Origin: Actinomycetes bacterium | GTDB lineage: Bacteria; Actinomycetota; Actinomycetes; Streptosporangiales; Streptosporangiaceae | DNA length: 47,719 nucleotides | NCBI GenBank assembly: GCA_021792855.1 | Contig: JAJYTW010000005.1 | Location: 1,072 to 48,790, forward strand | Direction: 5' to 3' | Part shown: positions 8,797 to 17,645 of the stretch, piece after piece | Layout of the letters: each line of letters begins with the position of its first letter | Numbering within the stretch: position 1 is the stretch's first letter | Notes under the pieces: model-generated | Databases searched by the model: none | What the model was told of the DNA's origin: nothing | The model's input: the letters and a program-made list of their open reading frames with translations, nothing else | Made by a program: the position numbers and the translations under genes

Positions 8797-10998
8797 TTAG
8801 GCATCCGGACTGGCGGCGGCCGTCTGCTGGCCGCTGCCGGGCATCGCGGCGATGATCGCCTCGGCGGCCGCCGCGAGTTCCAGGAGCGCGCGATCGCCGC
8901 CCCGGCGGCCCGCAAGCTGCAGGCCGGCGGGCAGGCCCGCGGCGGGAACCGGAAGCGACAGCGCGGGGTGGCCGCCGAGGTTGTAGGGCCCGGTGAACCG
9001 GCTCTCCGCGTTGCCGTCGCCGAGGCCGAACGGCGGATCCTGCTCGGGTGCGGGGTAGCCGACCGTCGGGCCGGCCAGCGCGTCAAGTCCGTCGAGGCTG
9101 GCGTCGATGGCGCTGGCGAGCGCGGCCTGCTCGGCCAGCGCCTCGTCGAGACGCTCCCGGCTCACCCCGGCGCCGAACGCGAGCAGGGCCCGCGTCCCGT
9201 CCGCGTAGCGGCGGGTGTCCCGGTCCCGGTGCACCGCGGCGGCCTGGCTGGCGACGATCGCGGCCAGGGTGTCTTCCCAGCGGGCAAGCTGATCCAGCCA
9301 GCCGGCGCTGACGTGGCGAACTGTCCAGCCAGCCACCTCCAGCGCGGCGATCGATGCCAGCACGGCGGCCCTGACCGCGCCGGTGACCGACGGGTCGGCT
9401 AGCTCGCTGGCCAGCAGGCCGATGGTGAACGCGCACCGCCCGTCGCCCGCGGCGGCGGAACCGCCGAGGCCGGAGGTGTCGTTGTCGGCGGGCGGCCAGG
9501 CTGGCCCGGCCAGCACCGGCATCAGGCTGGCCGTGCTGGCCACCGTCGCGGTCAGCGTGCCCGCGTGGTCACAGCCGGGCGCCAGCGGGACGACGCCGTC
9601 CAGCGGGAGCAGGCCGTAGCTCGGCTTGAACCCGACCACGCCGCAGTAGGCGGCGGGGATCCTGATCGAGCCGCCGGTGTCGGTCCCGACCGCGAGGTCG
9701 CAGACCCCCGCGGCGACGAGCGCGGCCGAGCCTCCCGACGAGCCGCCGGAGGTGCGGGACGGATCCCGCGGATTCCTGGTGTCGCCGATCTCGGGATGGG
9801 CGAAGCCCGCCGCGTACTCCAGGCACTGCGACGTCGCGAACACCTCCGCCCCGGCCGCGCGGAGCCTGGCGACCAGGGTGGCGTCCCGGACGGCGGGCGC
9901 CGGGTCGCTCGCCGGACTGCCGCAGCCGGTGCGGACGCCGGCCACGGCGACGATGTCCTTGACCGCGACTGGCTGGCCGGCCAGCGGCCCGGCCGGCGCG
10001 CGCCGCGGCGCGCCGAGCGCGGACGCCACCGCGTTGAGCGGCCCGCCGAGCCGGTAGAGCCGCTCGTAGGTGGCCAGCAGGTCGAGGTTCGCGCGGGTGC
10101 ACGAGCGCTCGCCTCGCTCGATCGCGCCGATGATCTCGGCGACGTGCCCGATCAGCGGTCCGGACAGATCGCCGAGGATGGCGCTTACCTCGGTCGGCCG
10201 GTGCAGGATCGCCAGGTCCCGGTATATGCCGGTGTGGGTCTTCGCCGAGTGCCGGTTGAACTCGGCCAGCCTGGCGAGGGAGCCCGGGAGGTCGGCCGGA
10301 TCGAACCCGTCGAGCGGCATCGGCTCGACCGGCGCCTGCTCGAGCACCTCGGTGGCGATCGCCAGCAGCAGCCGCCGGTAGCCGGGGGCCTCGAACACCT
10401 CCGCGATGGGCAGGTCGCTGACCGCCGTCGCGGCCAGCATGGCGCCGTAGGCCTCCTTGCCCCAGATGTAGCCGAGCACCCGGTCCGTGGCCTGCGCGTC
10501 GGCGATATCGGCGGCGAGGGCCAGCACCCGCTGGGTCAGCCTGCCGTCGAGTTCCCCGACCTTGAACGTCGCGCGGTTGCCGCGCTGGATCACGCCGGGT
10601 TCGAGCACGTCGGCGCCGAAGTTCACGCAGGCCTCGACCACCTTGTCCGCGCCGAGTGCGGCGGCGAGGACCGGCGCGTTCAGGCCGTTCTGCAGCGAGA
10701 CCGCGAACCCGTCGCCACGCAGTCGTCCGGCGAGCAGGCCGGCGGCCGCAGCGGTGTGGTGTGCCTTGACGGCCACCAGCACCGGGCCGTCGATGCGTTC
10801 CGGCAGGTCGGCGGGGGTGATCGCCGGAACCGGTGCGGTGAAGCTCTCGACCGGGCCGGTGATCGTGAGGCCGCGGGCGTTGATCGCGGCCACCACGTCC
10901 GCGCTGGCATCGCAGACCAGGACGTCGTGCCCGTCGCGGGTCAGGCCGGCCGCGACGGTGCCGCCGATGGCACCGGATCCGATCACGAGGTAGCGCAC
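8797..10998 (-). CDS. Fusion: ketopantoate reductase-like domain plus amidase-signature domain
   Basis: One uninterrupted 733-codon frame joins two enzymes rarely seen together. Residues 1-315 resemble ApbA/PanE: Rossmann motif GSGAIGG (7-13), KAHHT (78-82), QNGLNA (103-108), catalytic-type Lys181 (WGKEAYGA) and Glu270 (HRPTEV). Residues 330-725 are an amidase-signature enzyme with Lys347 (VAVKDIV), the Gly/Ser motif TSGGSSGGSAAL (416-427) and nucleophile Ser444 (DTGGSIRIPAAYCG). All key residues of both halves appear present. The start is GTG 10998 with a poor Shine-Dalgarno. Inference: it hydrolyses an amide and reduces a 2-keto (or related) acid from the same compound. The fusion could also reflect a joined operon pair; no frameshift or internal start is evident. 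Confidence 0.88.
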   Translation of the reverse strand: MRYLVIGSGAIGGTVAAGLTRDGHDVLVCDASADVVAAINARGLTITGPVESFTAPVPAITPADLPERIDGPVLVAVKAHHTAAAAGLLAGRLRGDGFAVSLQNGLNAPVLAAALGADKVVEACVNFGADVLEPGVIQRGNRATFKVGELDGRLTQRVLALAADIADAQATDRVLGYIWGKEAYGAMLAATAVSDLPIAEVFEAPGYRRLLLAIATEVLEQAPVEPMPLDGFDPADLPGSLARLAEFNRHSAKTHTGIYRDLAILHRPTEVSAILGDLSGPLIGHVAEIIGAIERGERSCTRANLDLLATYERLYRLGGPLNAVASALGAPRRAPAGPLAGQPVAVKDIVAVAGVRTGCGSPASDPAPAVRDATLVARLRAAGAEVFATSQCLEYAAGFAHPEIGDTRNPRDPSRTSGGSSGGSAALVAAGVCDLAVGTDTGGSIRIPAAYCGVVGFKPSYGLLPLDGVVPLAPGCDHAGTLTATVASTASLMPVLAGPAWPPADNDTSGLGGSAAAGDGRCAFTIGLLASELADPSVTGAVRAAVLASIAALEVAGWTVRHVSAGWLDQLARWEDTLAAIVASQAAAVHRDRDTRRYADGTRALLAFGAGVSRERLDEALAEQAALASAIDASLDGLDALAGPTVGYPAPEQDPPFGLGDGNAESRFTGPYNLGGHPALSLPVPAAGLPAGLQLAGRRGGDRALLELAAAAEAIIAAMPGSGQQTAAASPDA

Positions 10999-11078
10999 GG
11001 CTCGGAACGTTACAACACGATAACGCTGCCGGTCCAGGTATAGACCGGCTATTTACAAGTGACCCGGTTACAGCGATC

Positions 11079-11107
11079 TTAGGCAGAACAAAGGTTTGTC
11101 CTAGGGT
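11079..11107 (+). promoter_or_regulatory. Promoter of the peptide operon with embedded operator
   Basis: TTAGGC (11079-11084), a 17-base spacer, then TAGGGT (11102-11107). The spacer holds ACAAAGGTTTGT (11088-11099), palindromic except for its two central bases and of the size LacI-family proteins use. The operon ends with a LacI-type gene, so autoregulated repression is a reasonable model. Confidence 0.5.
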
Positions 11108-11168
11108 CGGCAGCGTCGCCGTCGCGCGGAGCGGCCAATCTGGCCGCCGTACTTTCAAGGAGTTCGGC

Positions 11169-12740
11169 GTGAAACGACTTTTCGCGGCGAAGGCGCTCAT
11201 CGTGGCCTGCGCACTCGTAGTCCTGGCCGGATGCGGGTCAGGGGGAGGCACATCGGGAGGCTCGGGCGGCGGCGCCGCCGCAGGGGCGCCCGTCCATGGC
11301 GGCAACCTGGTCATCGCCAACAACGCGGACGCTCAGTCGATGAACAACATCGACACGTTCGACAACGACTCGATCTGGATCTTCGAGCAGATCTTCCAGC
11401 CGCTGTTCACCGTGACGAACAACGGCAAGGGCGTCATGCCGTGGCTGGCCACCGGCTACACGATGTCGGCGAACAAGCTGACCTACACGATCGCCCTCCG
11501 GCACGGGGTCCGCTTCTCCACCGGCGCTCCGATGACATCGGCCGACGTGAAGTTCTCCCTGGACCAGGCCAAGGCCGCGACCAAGGGCTGGGGCTACATC
11601 GACACCGCGATCAAGTCGGTGGACGCACCGTCGCGCTACACGGTGCTGATCCACCTGAAGTACCCGTGGGCGCCGCTGCTCGCCGACCTGTCGCTGTTCG
11701 CCAACGACGTGCTGCCGGCCAACTACGGCGGCAAGACGCAGGCGCAGTTCTACAACGACCCGGTCGGCACCGGCCCGTTCAAGTGGGACTACTGGCACAA
11801 GGGCCAGGCGATCAAGCTGCTGAAGAACCCCTACTACTGGCAGCCGGGCAAGCCGTACCTGAACAGCGTGACCTTCACCGACGTGCCGAACGACAACACC
11901 AGGATGCTCCAGCTCAAGGGCGGCCAGGCCCAGATCGACTCGTTCCCCGCCTGGTCCACCGTCGCCAGCCTGAAGTCGACGCCGGGCATCACCATGGACC
12001 TGTTCAACTCGACCCAGACGAACTACCTGGCCTTCAACGAACTGCGCAAGCCGTTCCAGGATGTGCACGTGCGCCGCGCCATCTCGCTGGCGATCAACCG
12101 TGCGGCCCTGGTCAAGGCCGTGCTGTTCGGGAACGGCAAGCCGGCCAACTCGCTCTTCCCGCCGCAGGTGCCGTACTACCAGCCGAGCACTGCCGGCTTG
12201 CAGTACAACCTGGCGGCGGCCAAGAAGGAAATGGCCGCGTCCAGCGTCCCGAATGGCTTCACCACGTCGATCCTGGTGCCCGCGGGCAACTCCGACTACG
12301 TGACGATCGCCACGATCCTGCAGTCCGAACTGAAGCCGCTCGGCATCAAGCTGAACATCGTCCAGCTTGACCCGAACACGGTGAACAACGACGAGCAGAC
12401 GCTCAAGTACGACATGGTCCTGACGCTGTGGACGATGGACATCCCGGACCCCGACGAACTGGCGACCTTCGCGGTCGACCCGAACTCCGGCGCCAGGTCC
12501 TTCTTCACCGCCTACAACAACCCCACCGTGGTCAAGGACACCCACCTGGCCGAGCAGACCACCAACCCGGCGACGAGGCAGAGCCTCTACAACTACGTGC
12601 AGGCTCAATCGGCCCGCGACGCGTTCATGGCCTTCCTGTACTACTCGCCCTACCCGTACGCCACGACCAGCAACGTGCACGGCTTCTTCGTGACGCCGCT
12701 CGGCAACTTCCACCTGGAGAACGTCTGGCTCAGCAAGTGA
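11169..12740 (+). CDS. Peptide ABC transporter substrate-binding lipoprotein (family 5)
   Basis: Extracellular receptor that delivers oligopeptides or related solutes to the permease pair encoded downstream. 523 residues. A signal peptide ends in the lipobox LAGC (Cys22), followed by a Gly/Ser linker. The SBP_bac_5 core is recognisable in PVGTGPFKWDYWHKGQ, RRAISLAINRAALVKAV and the LKLNIVQLDP-like region near 390. GTG 11169 has AAGGAG 6 bases upstream. First gene of the nine-gene operon. Family 5 proteins bind di- to oligopeptides, nickel or opines, so the solute is not fixed by sequence; the downstream peptidases favour a peptide. Confidence 0.93.
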   Translation: MKRLFAAKALIVACALVVLAGCGSGGGTSGGSGGGAAAGAPVHGGNLVIANNADAQSMNNIDTFDNDSIWIFEQIFQPLFTVTNNGKGVMPWLATGYTMSANKLTYTIALRHGVRFSTGAPMTSADVKFSLDQAKAATKGWGYIDTAIKSVDAPSRYTVLIHLKYPWAPLLADLSLFANDVLPANYGGKTQAQFYNDPVGTGPFKWDYWHKGQAIKLLKNPYYWQPGKPYLNSVTFTDVPNDNTRMLQLKGGQAQIDSFPAWSTVASLKSTPGITMDLFNSTQTNYLAFNELRKPFQDVHVRRAISLAINRAALVKAVLFGNGKPANSLFPPQVPYYQPSTAGLQYNLAAAKKEMAASSVPNGFTTSILVPAGNSDYVTIATILQSELKPLGIKLNIVQLDPNTVNNDEQTLKYDMVLTLWTMDIPDPDELATFAVDPNSGARSFFTAYNNPTVVKDTHLAEQTTNPATRQSLYNYVQAQSARDAFMAFLYYSPYPYATTSNVHGFFVTPLGNFHLENVWLSK

Positions 12741-12822
12741 CCGCTGAGCCGGAACGGCAATCCGCACGGTTCGGCGGCGCCGCCCGCGGCGCCGCCGGGC
12801 CGGCGGGGAAGGGTGACGATCG

Positions 12823-13767
12823 ATGGGACGCATGACCTTCGTCGTGCACCGGATCCTGATGCTCGTGCCCGTGGCGATCGGGGTCACGATCATCGTGTTC
12901 TTCATGATCCATCTGATTCCCGGTGACCCGGCGCGGACCATCCTGGGGATCCACGCCACGCCGCGCGCGGTGGCGATCTTGCACCGTCAGTGGGGCCTGA
13001 ACCAGCCCCTGGTCAGCCAGTACTGGTTGTTCATGGATCGCCTGGTGCACGGCAACCTCGGGCAGAGCCTGTTCTACGGCGCTCCGGCCGCGAGCCTGAT
13101 CCTGACCCGGGTGCCCGCCACGCTCTGGCTGGTCGGGTACGCGGCCGTGCTGGCGATCGTGATCAGCGTGCCGCTGGCCATGATCGCGGCCTCCCGCAAG
13201 GACGGCATCCGCGATCACCTGGTCCGGGCGATCCCGCTGCTCGGCCTCGGCATGCCGTCGTTCTGGCTCGGCATCCTGCTGATCTACGCGCTGGCCATCA
13301 ACACGCACCTGTTCCCGGTCAGCGGGTACGGCACCGGATTCGGCGGGCACCTGCACGCGATGTTCCTCCCGGCGCTCACCGTGGCGATCGCGCTCGCCCC
13401 GGTGGTCATCCGCAGCCTGCGGGCCAGCATGCTGAACGTGCTCGGCGCCGAGTACATCACCACGGCGAGGGCCAAGGGCGTCCCCGCGCGGCGGCTGTTC
13501 GCCCGCCATGTGCTGCGGAACGCGGTTATCCCGGCGGTGACCGTGCTTGGCATCAACATCGGCTTCCTGATCGGCGGCACGGTGGTGATCGAGAACGTCT
13601 TCGCCATTCCCGGCATCGGCCAGCTGATGATCAACTCCATCCTGCAGCGCGACTTTCCGGTGGTGCAGGGCGTGACGCTGGTGTTCGGCGTGCTCGTGGT
13701 GCTGGTGAACCTGCTGGCTGACCTGTCCTACGCGGCTCTCGACCCCCGAGTGAGGTTCGACCGGTGA
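12823..13767 (+). CDS. Peptide ABC transporter permease, DppB type
   Basis: Inner-membrane permease of 314 residues with about six helices. The N-terminal RILMLVPVAIGVTIIVFF and IHLIPGDPAR motif are typical of DppB/OppB. The cytoplasmic EAA loop reads EYITTARAKGVPARRLFARH, and the following GFLIGGTVVIENVFAIPGIG is diagnostic. A GGAAGGG tract precedes ATG 12823. Its stop overlaps the GTG start of the second permease, so equimolar translation is expected. Confidence 0.94.
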   Translation: MGRMTFVVHRILMLVPVAIGVTIIVFFMIHLIPGDPARTILGIHATPRAVAILHRQWGLNQPLVSQYWLFMDRLVHGNLGQSLFYGAPAASLILTRVPATLWLVGYAAVLAIVISVPLAMIAASRKDGIRDHLVRAIPLLGLGMPSFWLGILLIYALAINTHLFPVSGYGTGFGGHLHAMFLPALTVAIALAPVVIRSLRASMLNVLGAEYITTARAKGVPARRLFARHVLRNAVIPAVTVLGINIGFLIGGTVVIENVFAIPGIGQLMINSILQRDFPVVQGVTLVFGVLVVLVNLLADLSYAALDPRVRFDR

Positions 13768-14648
13768 GCGCCATCTCCGTTCCCGAGCCGGTGCTGGACG
13801 CCGCACAGGAGGAACACGCCACGCCGCGGCCCGCCCGGCGCTGGTACCGGCAGCCGGCCCTGCTGGCCGGCGGGATCCTGCTCCTGATCATCGTCGGACT
13901 GGCCGCCGCCGCGCCGCTGCTGACCTCCTACAACCCGATCGCGCAGAACATCAACGCCACGCTGCTCAACCCGAGCGCACGGCACCTGCTCGGGACCGAC
14001 CAACTCGGCAGGGACACGTTCACCAGGCTGCTGTACGGGCTTCGGACGGACCTGCGGATCGCCTTCGTGGCCGTGCTGCTGCCGTTCTGCATCGGCACCG
14101 CGCTGGGCAGCCTGGCCGGTTACTTCGGCGGCTGGGTCGACGCGGTGATCATGCGCCTGGTGGACATCGTGGTCGCGTTCCCGTTCTACGTGCTTATCAT
14201 CGCGCTGGTCTTCGTGCTCGGCCCGGGCGAGCGGAGCATCTACATCGCGATCACGCTGGTTGGCTGGGTGTCCTACGCCAGGATCATCCGCGGCGAGATC
14301 CTGGTCGCTAAGCGGCAGGACTACGTGCTCGCCGCCCGGTCCGGCGGCCTGTCCCCGCTGCGAATCATCGGCAGGCACCTGCTGCCCAACGTGATCGCGC
14401 AGGCGATCATCTACGCGATGTCCGACATCGTGCAGGACATCCTCGCGATCGTGACCCTCGGGTACTTCGGCCTCGGCGTGCCCCCGCCCACCCCGGATCT
14501 GGGATCGATGATCAATGACGGACAGAACTTCCTGACCACGCACTGGCAACTCACCACCTTTCCCGGCCTGGCGGTCGTGGTGGTCGGCCTGGCGCTCTCC
14601 CTGATCGGCGACGGCCTCGCCGACCTGATCCGGCCGGGGCAGTCATGA
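13764..14648 (+). CDS. Peptide ABC transporter permease, DppC type
   Basis: Partner permease, 294 residues. The N-terminal helix (about 33-53) is followed by the DppC-type segment LLGTDQLGRDTFTRLLYG (about 78-95). Further helices and the EAA loop come next (YVLAARSGGLSPLRIIGRHL, then LPNVIAQAI). The C-terminus has the usual DLGSMINDGQ. The GTG start overlaps the preceding stop by four bases and its own stop overlaps the next ATG, giving a tightly coupled block. Confidence 0.94.
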   Translation: MSAISVPEPVLDAAQEEHATPRPARRWYRQPALLAGGILLLIIVGLAAAAPLLTSYNPIAQNINATLLNPSARHLLGTDQLGRDTFTRLLYGLRTDLRIAFVAVLLPFCIGTALGSLAGYFGGWVDAVIMRLVDIVVAFPFYVLIIALVFVLGPGERSIYIAITLVGWVSYARIIRGEILVAKRQDYVLAARSGGLSPLRIIGRHLLPNVIAQAIIYAMSDIVQDILAIVTLGYFGLGVPPPTPDLGSMINDGQNFLTTHWQLTTFPGLAVVVVGLALSLIGDGLADLIRPGQS

Positions 14649-15673
14649 CCGGGCCGACGGCGGCCGCCGCCGCCGGGCCGATCCTGGCCGTCCGGGATCT
14701 GCGTGTGCAGATCAGTGGCCGGCGTGGCACCGTCCGCGCCGTCGACGGGGTGAGCCTCGACGTCGTCAGGGGCGAGGCGCTCGGACTCGTCGGCGAGTCG
14801 GGGTCGGGCAAGAGCATGACGCTGCGCGCCATCCTCGGGGTGCTGCCGCCGGACGCCAGGGTGACATCCGGGCAGATTCTGCTCGACGGCGCCGACCTGG
14901 TGCCGCTGTCGCAGTCCGCGCTCAACCGCATCCGCGGTCCGAAGATCGCGATGATCTTCCAGGAGCCGATGAGCGCGCTGAACCCGGTGATGCGGGTGGG
15001 CCACCAGATCGCCGAGGGGCCCCGGGTACACCTCGGCTACAGCAGGTCGAAGGCGGCCGAGCGCGCGCTGGACCTGATGCGGCGGGTCGGCATCCCCGAC
15101 CCCGAGCGGCGCTTCCGCGCGTACCCGCACGAGTTCTCCGGCGGCATGCGGCAGCGGGTGATGATCGCGATGGCGCTGTCCTGCGATCCGGAGATCATCC
15201 TGTGCGACGAGCCGACCACCGCGCTCGACGTGACGATCCAGGATCAGATCCTGCGGCTGCTGGCCAGGCTCTGCCGGGAATCGGACGTCAGTCTCATCTT
15301 CGTCACCCACGACCTGCCCGTGGTCGCCCAGATCTGCCAGCGGGTGGCCGTGATGTACGGCGGGCAGATCATCGAGCACGGCGATACCAGGGACATCCTG
15401 CTCGACCCGCGGCACCCGTACACCCTCGGCCTGGTCCGGTCGGCCCCCGATGTCGAGCAGGTCCGCGAGTCGCTGGTCCCGATTCCGGGCTCGCCGCCGA
15501 GCCTGGTGAGCCCGCCGCCGGGCTGCCGGTTCCATCCGCGCTGTAGCTTCGCCGAGGAGGATTGCCGGGTCATGCCCACTCCGCTGCGCCTGCTGCCCGG
15601 CGGGCGGTCTACCGCCTGCCTGCACTACGAGCGGTGCGCCGAAGCCCTCGCCGCCGAGCAGGTCACGCCGTGA
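14645..15673 (+). CDS. Peptide ABC transporter ATPase, DppD type
   Basis: First of two ATPases powering the permeases; 342 residues. Visible elements in order: Walker [10 protein letters not shown] (about 52-60), Q-loop [10 protein letters not shown], signature FSGGMRQRV, Walker [13 protein letters not shown] and switch His in FVTHDLPVV. The C-terminal oligopeptide extension contains four cysteines ([16 protein letters not shown] and a later TACLHYE) of the type proposed to bind an Fe-S cluster in some Dpp/Opp ATPases. ATGA overlap upstream and GTGA overlap downstream. Confidence 0.95.
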   Translation: MTGPTAAAAAGPILAVRDLRVQISGRRGTVRAVDGVSLDVVRGEALGLVGESGSGKSMTLRAILGVLPPDARVTSGQILLDGADLVPLSQSALNRIRGPKIAMIFQEPMSALNPVMRVGHQIAEGPRVHLGYSRSKAAERALDLMRRVGIPDPERRFRAYPHEFSGGMRQRVMIAMALSCDPEIILCDEPTTALDVTIQDQILRLLARLCRESDVSLIFVTHDLPVVAQICQRVAVMYGGQIIEHGDTRDILLDPRHPYTLGLVRSAPDVEQVRESLVPIPGSPPSLVSPPPGCRFHPRCSFAEEDCRVMPTPLRLLPGGRSTACLHYERCAEALAAEQVTP

Positions 15674-16704
15674 CCGGCGAGCCGGTGCTGTCGGCGGCCG
15701 GCGTCAGCGTCTGGTTCCCGGTCGGATCGCGGCTGGGCGCCCGGCTCAGGAACCAGCAGCGCCTGCTGCACGCCGTCGACGGCGTGGACCTGGACCTACG
15801 GCGCGGCGAGGCGCTCGCGCTGGTCGGCGAGTCCGGCTCGGGCAAGTCGACGTTCGCGCTGGCCCTGGCCGGCCTGCGACCGGTCGACGGCGGAACGATC
15901 CGGTTCGACGGTCGGGTGCTGCCCCGGCGGCGGTCGCGTGCCGATCTGCGCCGGATCCAGATGGTCTTCCAGGATCCGTACTCCTCGCTGAACCCGAGGA
16001 TGACGGTCGGCGGGATGCTGCGCGAGCTAGTCCGGGTCCACCACGTGGTGCCGTCGTCGGAGTGCGACGACTACATCAGGGAACTGGTCAGGCTGGTCGG
16101 CCTCGGCGACGACGCGCTGCGCGCCCAGCCGCGGCAGTTCTCCGGCGGTCAGCGGCAGCGGATCGCGATCGCCCGCGCGCTGGCCCTGCGGCCCGACGTC
16201 CTGGTGGCCGACGAACCGGTATCCGCCCTTGACGTGAGCGTCCAGGCGACGATCCTGAACCTGCTCGCCGACCTGCGGGCGGAACTCGGGCTCAGCCTGC
16301 TGCTGATCTCGCACAACCTGGCCGTGGTCAGGCACCTGTGCGACCGGGTGGCCGTGATGTACCTGGGCCGGATCGTCGAGGTCGCGCCGACCGAGCAGAT
16401 CTTCAGCGACCCGCAGCACCCCTACACCCGCGGCCTGCTGGCGGCGATCCCGAAGATCACCGACAGCGCGACGGAGTTCGCGGCCGATGGCGGCCCGGCC
16501 GTGGCCGGTGACATGCCGAGCGCCCTGCGCATCCCGGCCGGCTGCCGGTTCCGCACCCGGTGCCCGCTCGCCCGGGAGATCTGCGCGCAGACGGATCCCG
16601 GCCTGGTGGCCGGCCCGGACGGGGCCGTTCATCAGGCGGCCTGTCATTTCGCATTCGACTCCGTGACGGCGCGGGTGCCGCGCCAGCGGGACGGGGAGGA
16701 GTAG
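15670..16704 (+). CDS. Peptide ABC transporter ATPase, DppF type
   Basis: Second ATPase, 344 residues from GTG 15670, which overlaps the previous stop (GTGA). An upstream ATG at 15562 would overlap the DppD-type gene by 112 bases and adds a non-homologous leader. Walker [12 protein letters not shown]-loop FQDPYSSLNPRM, signature FSGGQRQRI, Walker B VLVADEPVSALD, switch SHNLAVV. The C-terminal extension has AGCRFRTRCPLAREIC with the same Cys pattern as DppD. Stop at 16702-16704 lies just before the hydrolase gene. Confidence 0.95.
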   Translation: MTGEPVLSAAGVSVWFPVGSRLGARLRNQQRLLHAVDGVDLDLRRGEALALVGESGSGKSTFALALAGLRPVDGGTIRFDGRVLPRRRSRADLRRIQMVFQDPYSSLNPRMTVGGMLRELVRVHHVVPSSECDDYIRELVRLVGLGDDALRAQPRQFSGGQRQRIAIARALALRPDVLVADEPVSALDVSVQATILNLLADLRAELGLSLLLISHNLAVVRHLCDRVAVMYLGRIVEVAPTEQIFSDPQHPYTRGLLAAIPKITDSATEFAADGGPAVAGDMPSALRIPAGCRFRTRCPLAREICAQTDPGLVAGPDGAVHQAACHFAFDSVTARVPRQRDGEE

Positions 16705-16718
16705 CCATCACACCGGTC

Positions 16719-17645
16719 ATGATCGCGAGTGAGCGCGGCGAGGTCGGCCTCGCCGCCGGAATCGAACTGCTGCGAGCGGGCGGCAGCGCCATGGACGCGG
16801 TAGAGGCCGCGGTCCGGGTCGTCGAGGCCAACGAGGCCGACCACTACGTCGGCGTCGGCGGCCTGCCCAACCTGCTCGGCGAGGTCGAGCTTGACGCCTC
16901 CATCATGGACGGCGCCACGTTGCGGGCCGGGGCCGTCGCGGGCGTCACCGGCTTTCCGCACCCGATCTCGATCGCCCGGGCCGTCTGTGACCGGCTGCCG
17001 CAGCACCTGCTGCTGGTGGGCGCCGGCGCGGAGCGGTTCGCCGACGAGGCGGGGATACCGCGCGGCGAGACGCTGACCGACGAGGCGAGGCGGCTGTGGC
17101 TGGCTGGCCTGGAACCTGAGGCCATCGAGCAGGCCCGGGCCACCCACGGCGGTGGCGAGGTGGCGTACCGTCGTCAGGCCCTGGCCCAGATCCAGGCCAT
17201 GTCGCCGCCCGAGGGACCGTGGGGGACCGTCAACGTGCTGGCCCTCGACGCCACCGGGAACCTGGCGGTCGGCGTCAGCACCAGCGGCTATCCGTGGAAG
17301 TATCCCGGCCGGGTCGGCGACTCGGCGGTGATCGGCGCGGGCAACTACTGCGACAACCGGATCGGCGGGGCGGCCTGCACCGGACGCGGGGAACTCGCTA
17401 TCCGGGCGGGCACCGCCCGCACGGTGCTGCTGGAGATCGAGCGAGGCGCCGATCCGCAGGAAGCCTGCGCCGCCGCGGTCGCGCGCACGCTGGACCTGCC
17501 CGACGAGTTCCGGGCGTCCCTGCAGGCCCTGTGCCTGACACCGGACGGGCGGCACGGCGGAGCGTCGACGGCCTCGGGCGCCACCTACAGCGTCCAGAGT
17601 GCCGATGAGGACACCTTCACGGTAAGGGAGAGAAAGCAGATATGA
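16719..17645 (+). CDS. Ntn-hydrolase of the isoaspartyl peptidase/glycosylasparaginase family
   Basis: Autoprocessing hydrolase that cleaves beta-aspartyl peptides, asparagine or N-linked amides. From ATG 16719 it has 308 residues. The N-terminal MIASERGEVGLAAG and GGSAMDAVEAAVRVVE are family signatures. Thr170 in GPWGTVNVLALD is the expected nucleophile freed by self-cleavage, and GDSAVIGAGNY (about 200-210) corresponds to the conserved GDxPxIGAG region. The start is uncertain: GGAGGA at 16695-16700 is 18 bases from this ATG but only 6 bases from an in-frame ATC at 16707. Its stop overlaps the DppA-type gene (ATGA). The context favours peptide rather than glycan substrates. Confidence 0.88.
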   Translation: MIASERGEVGLAAGIELLRAGGSAMDAVEAAVRVVEANEADHYVGVGGLPNLLGEVELDASIMDGATLRAGAVAGVTGFPHPISIARAVCDRLPQHLLLVGAGAERFADEAGIPRGETLTDEARRLWLAGLEPEAIEQARATHGGGEVAYRRQALAQIQAMSPPEGPWGTVNVLALDATGNLAVGVSTSGYPWKYPGRVGDSAVIGAGNYCDNRIGGAACTGRGELAIRAGTARTVLLEIERGADPQEACAAAVARTLDLPDEFRASLQALCLTPDGRHGGASTASGATYSVQSADEDTFTVRERKQI

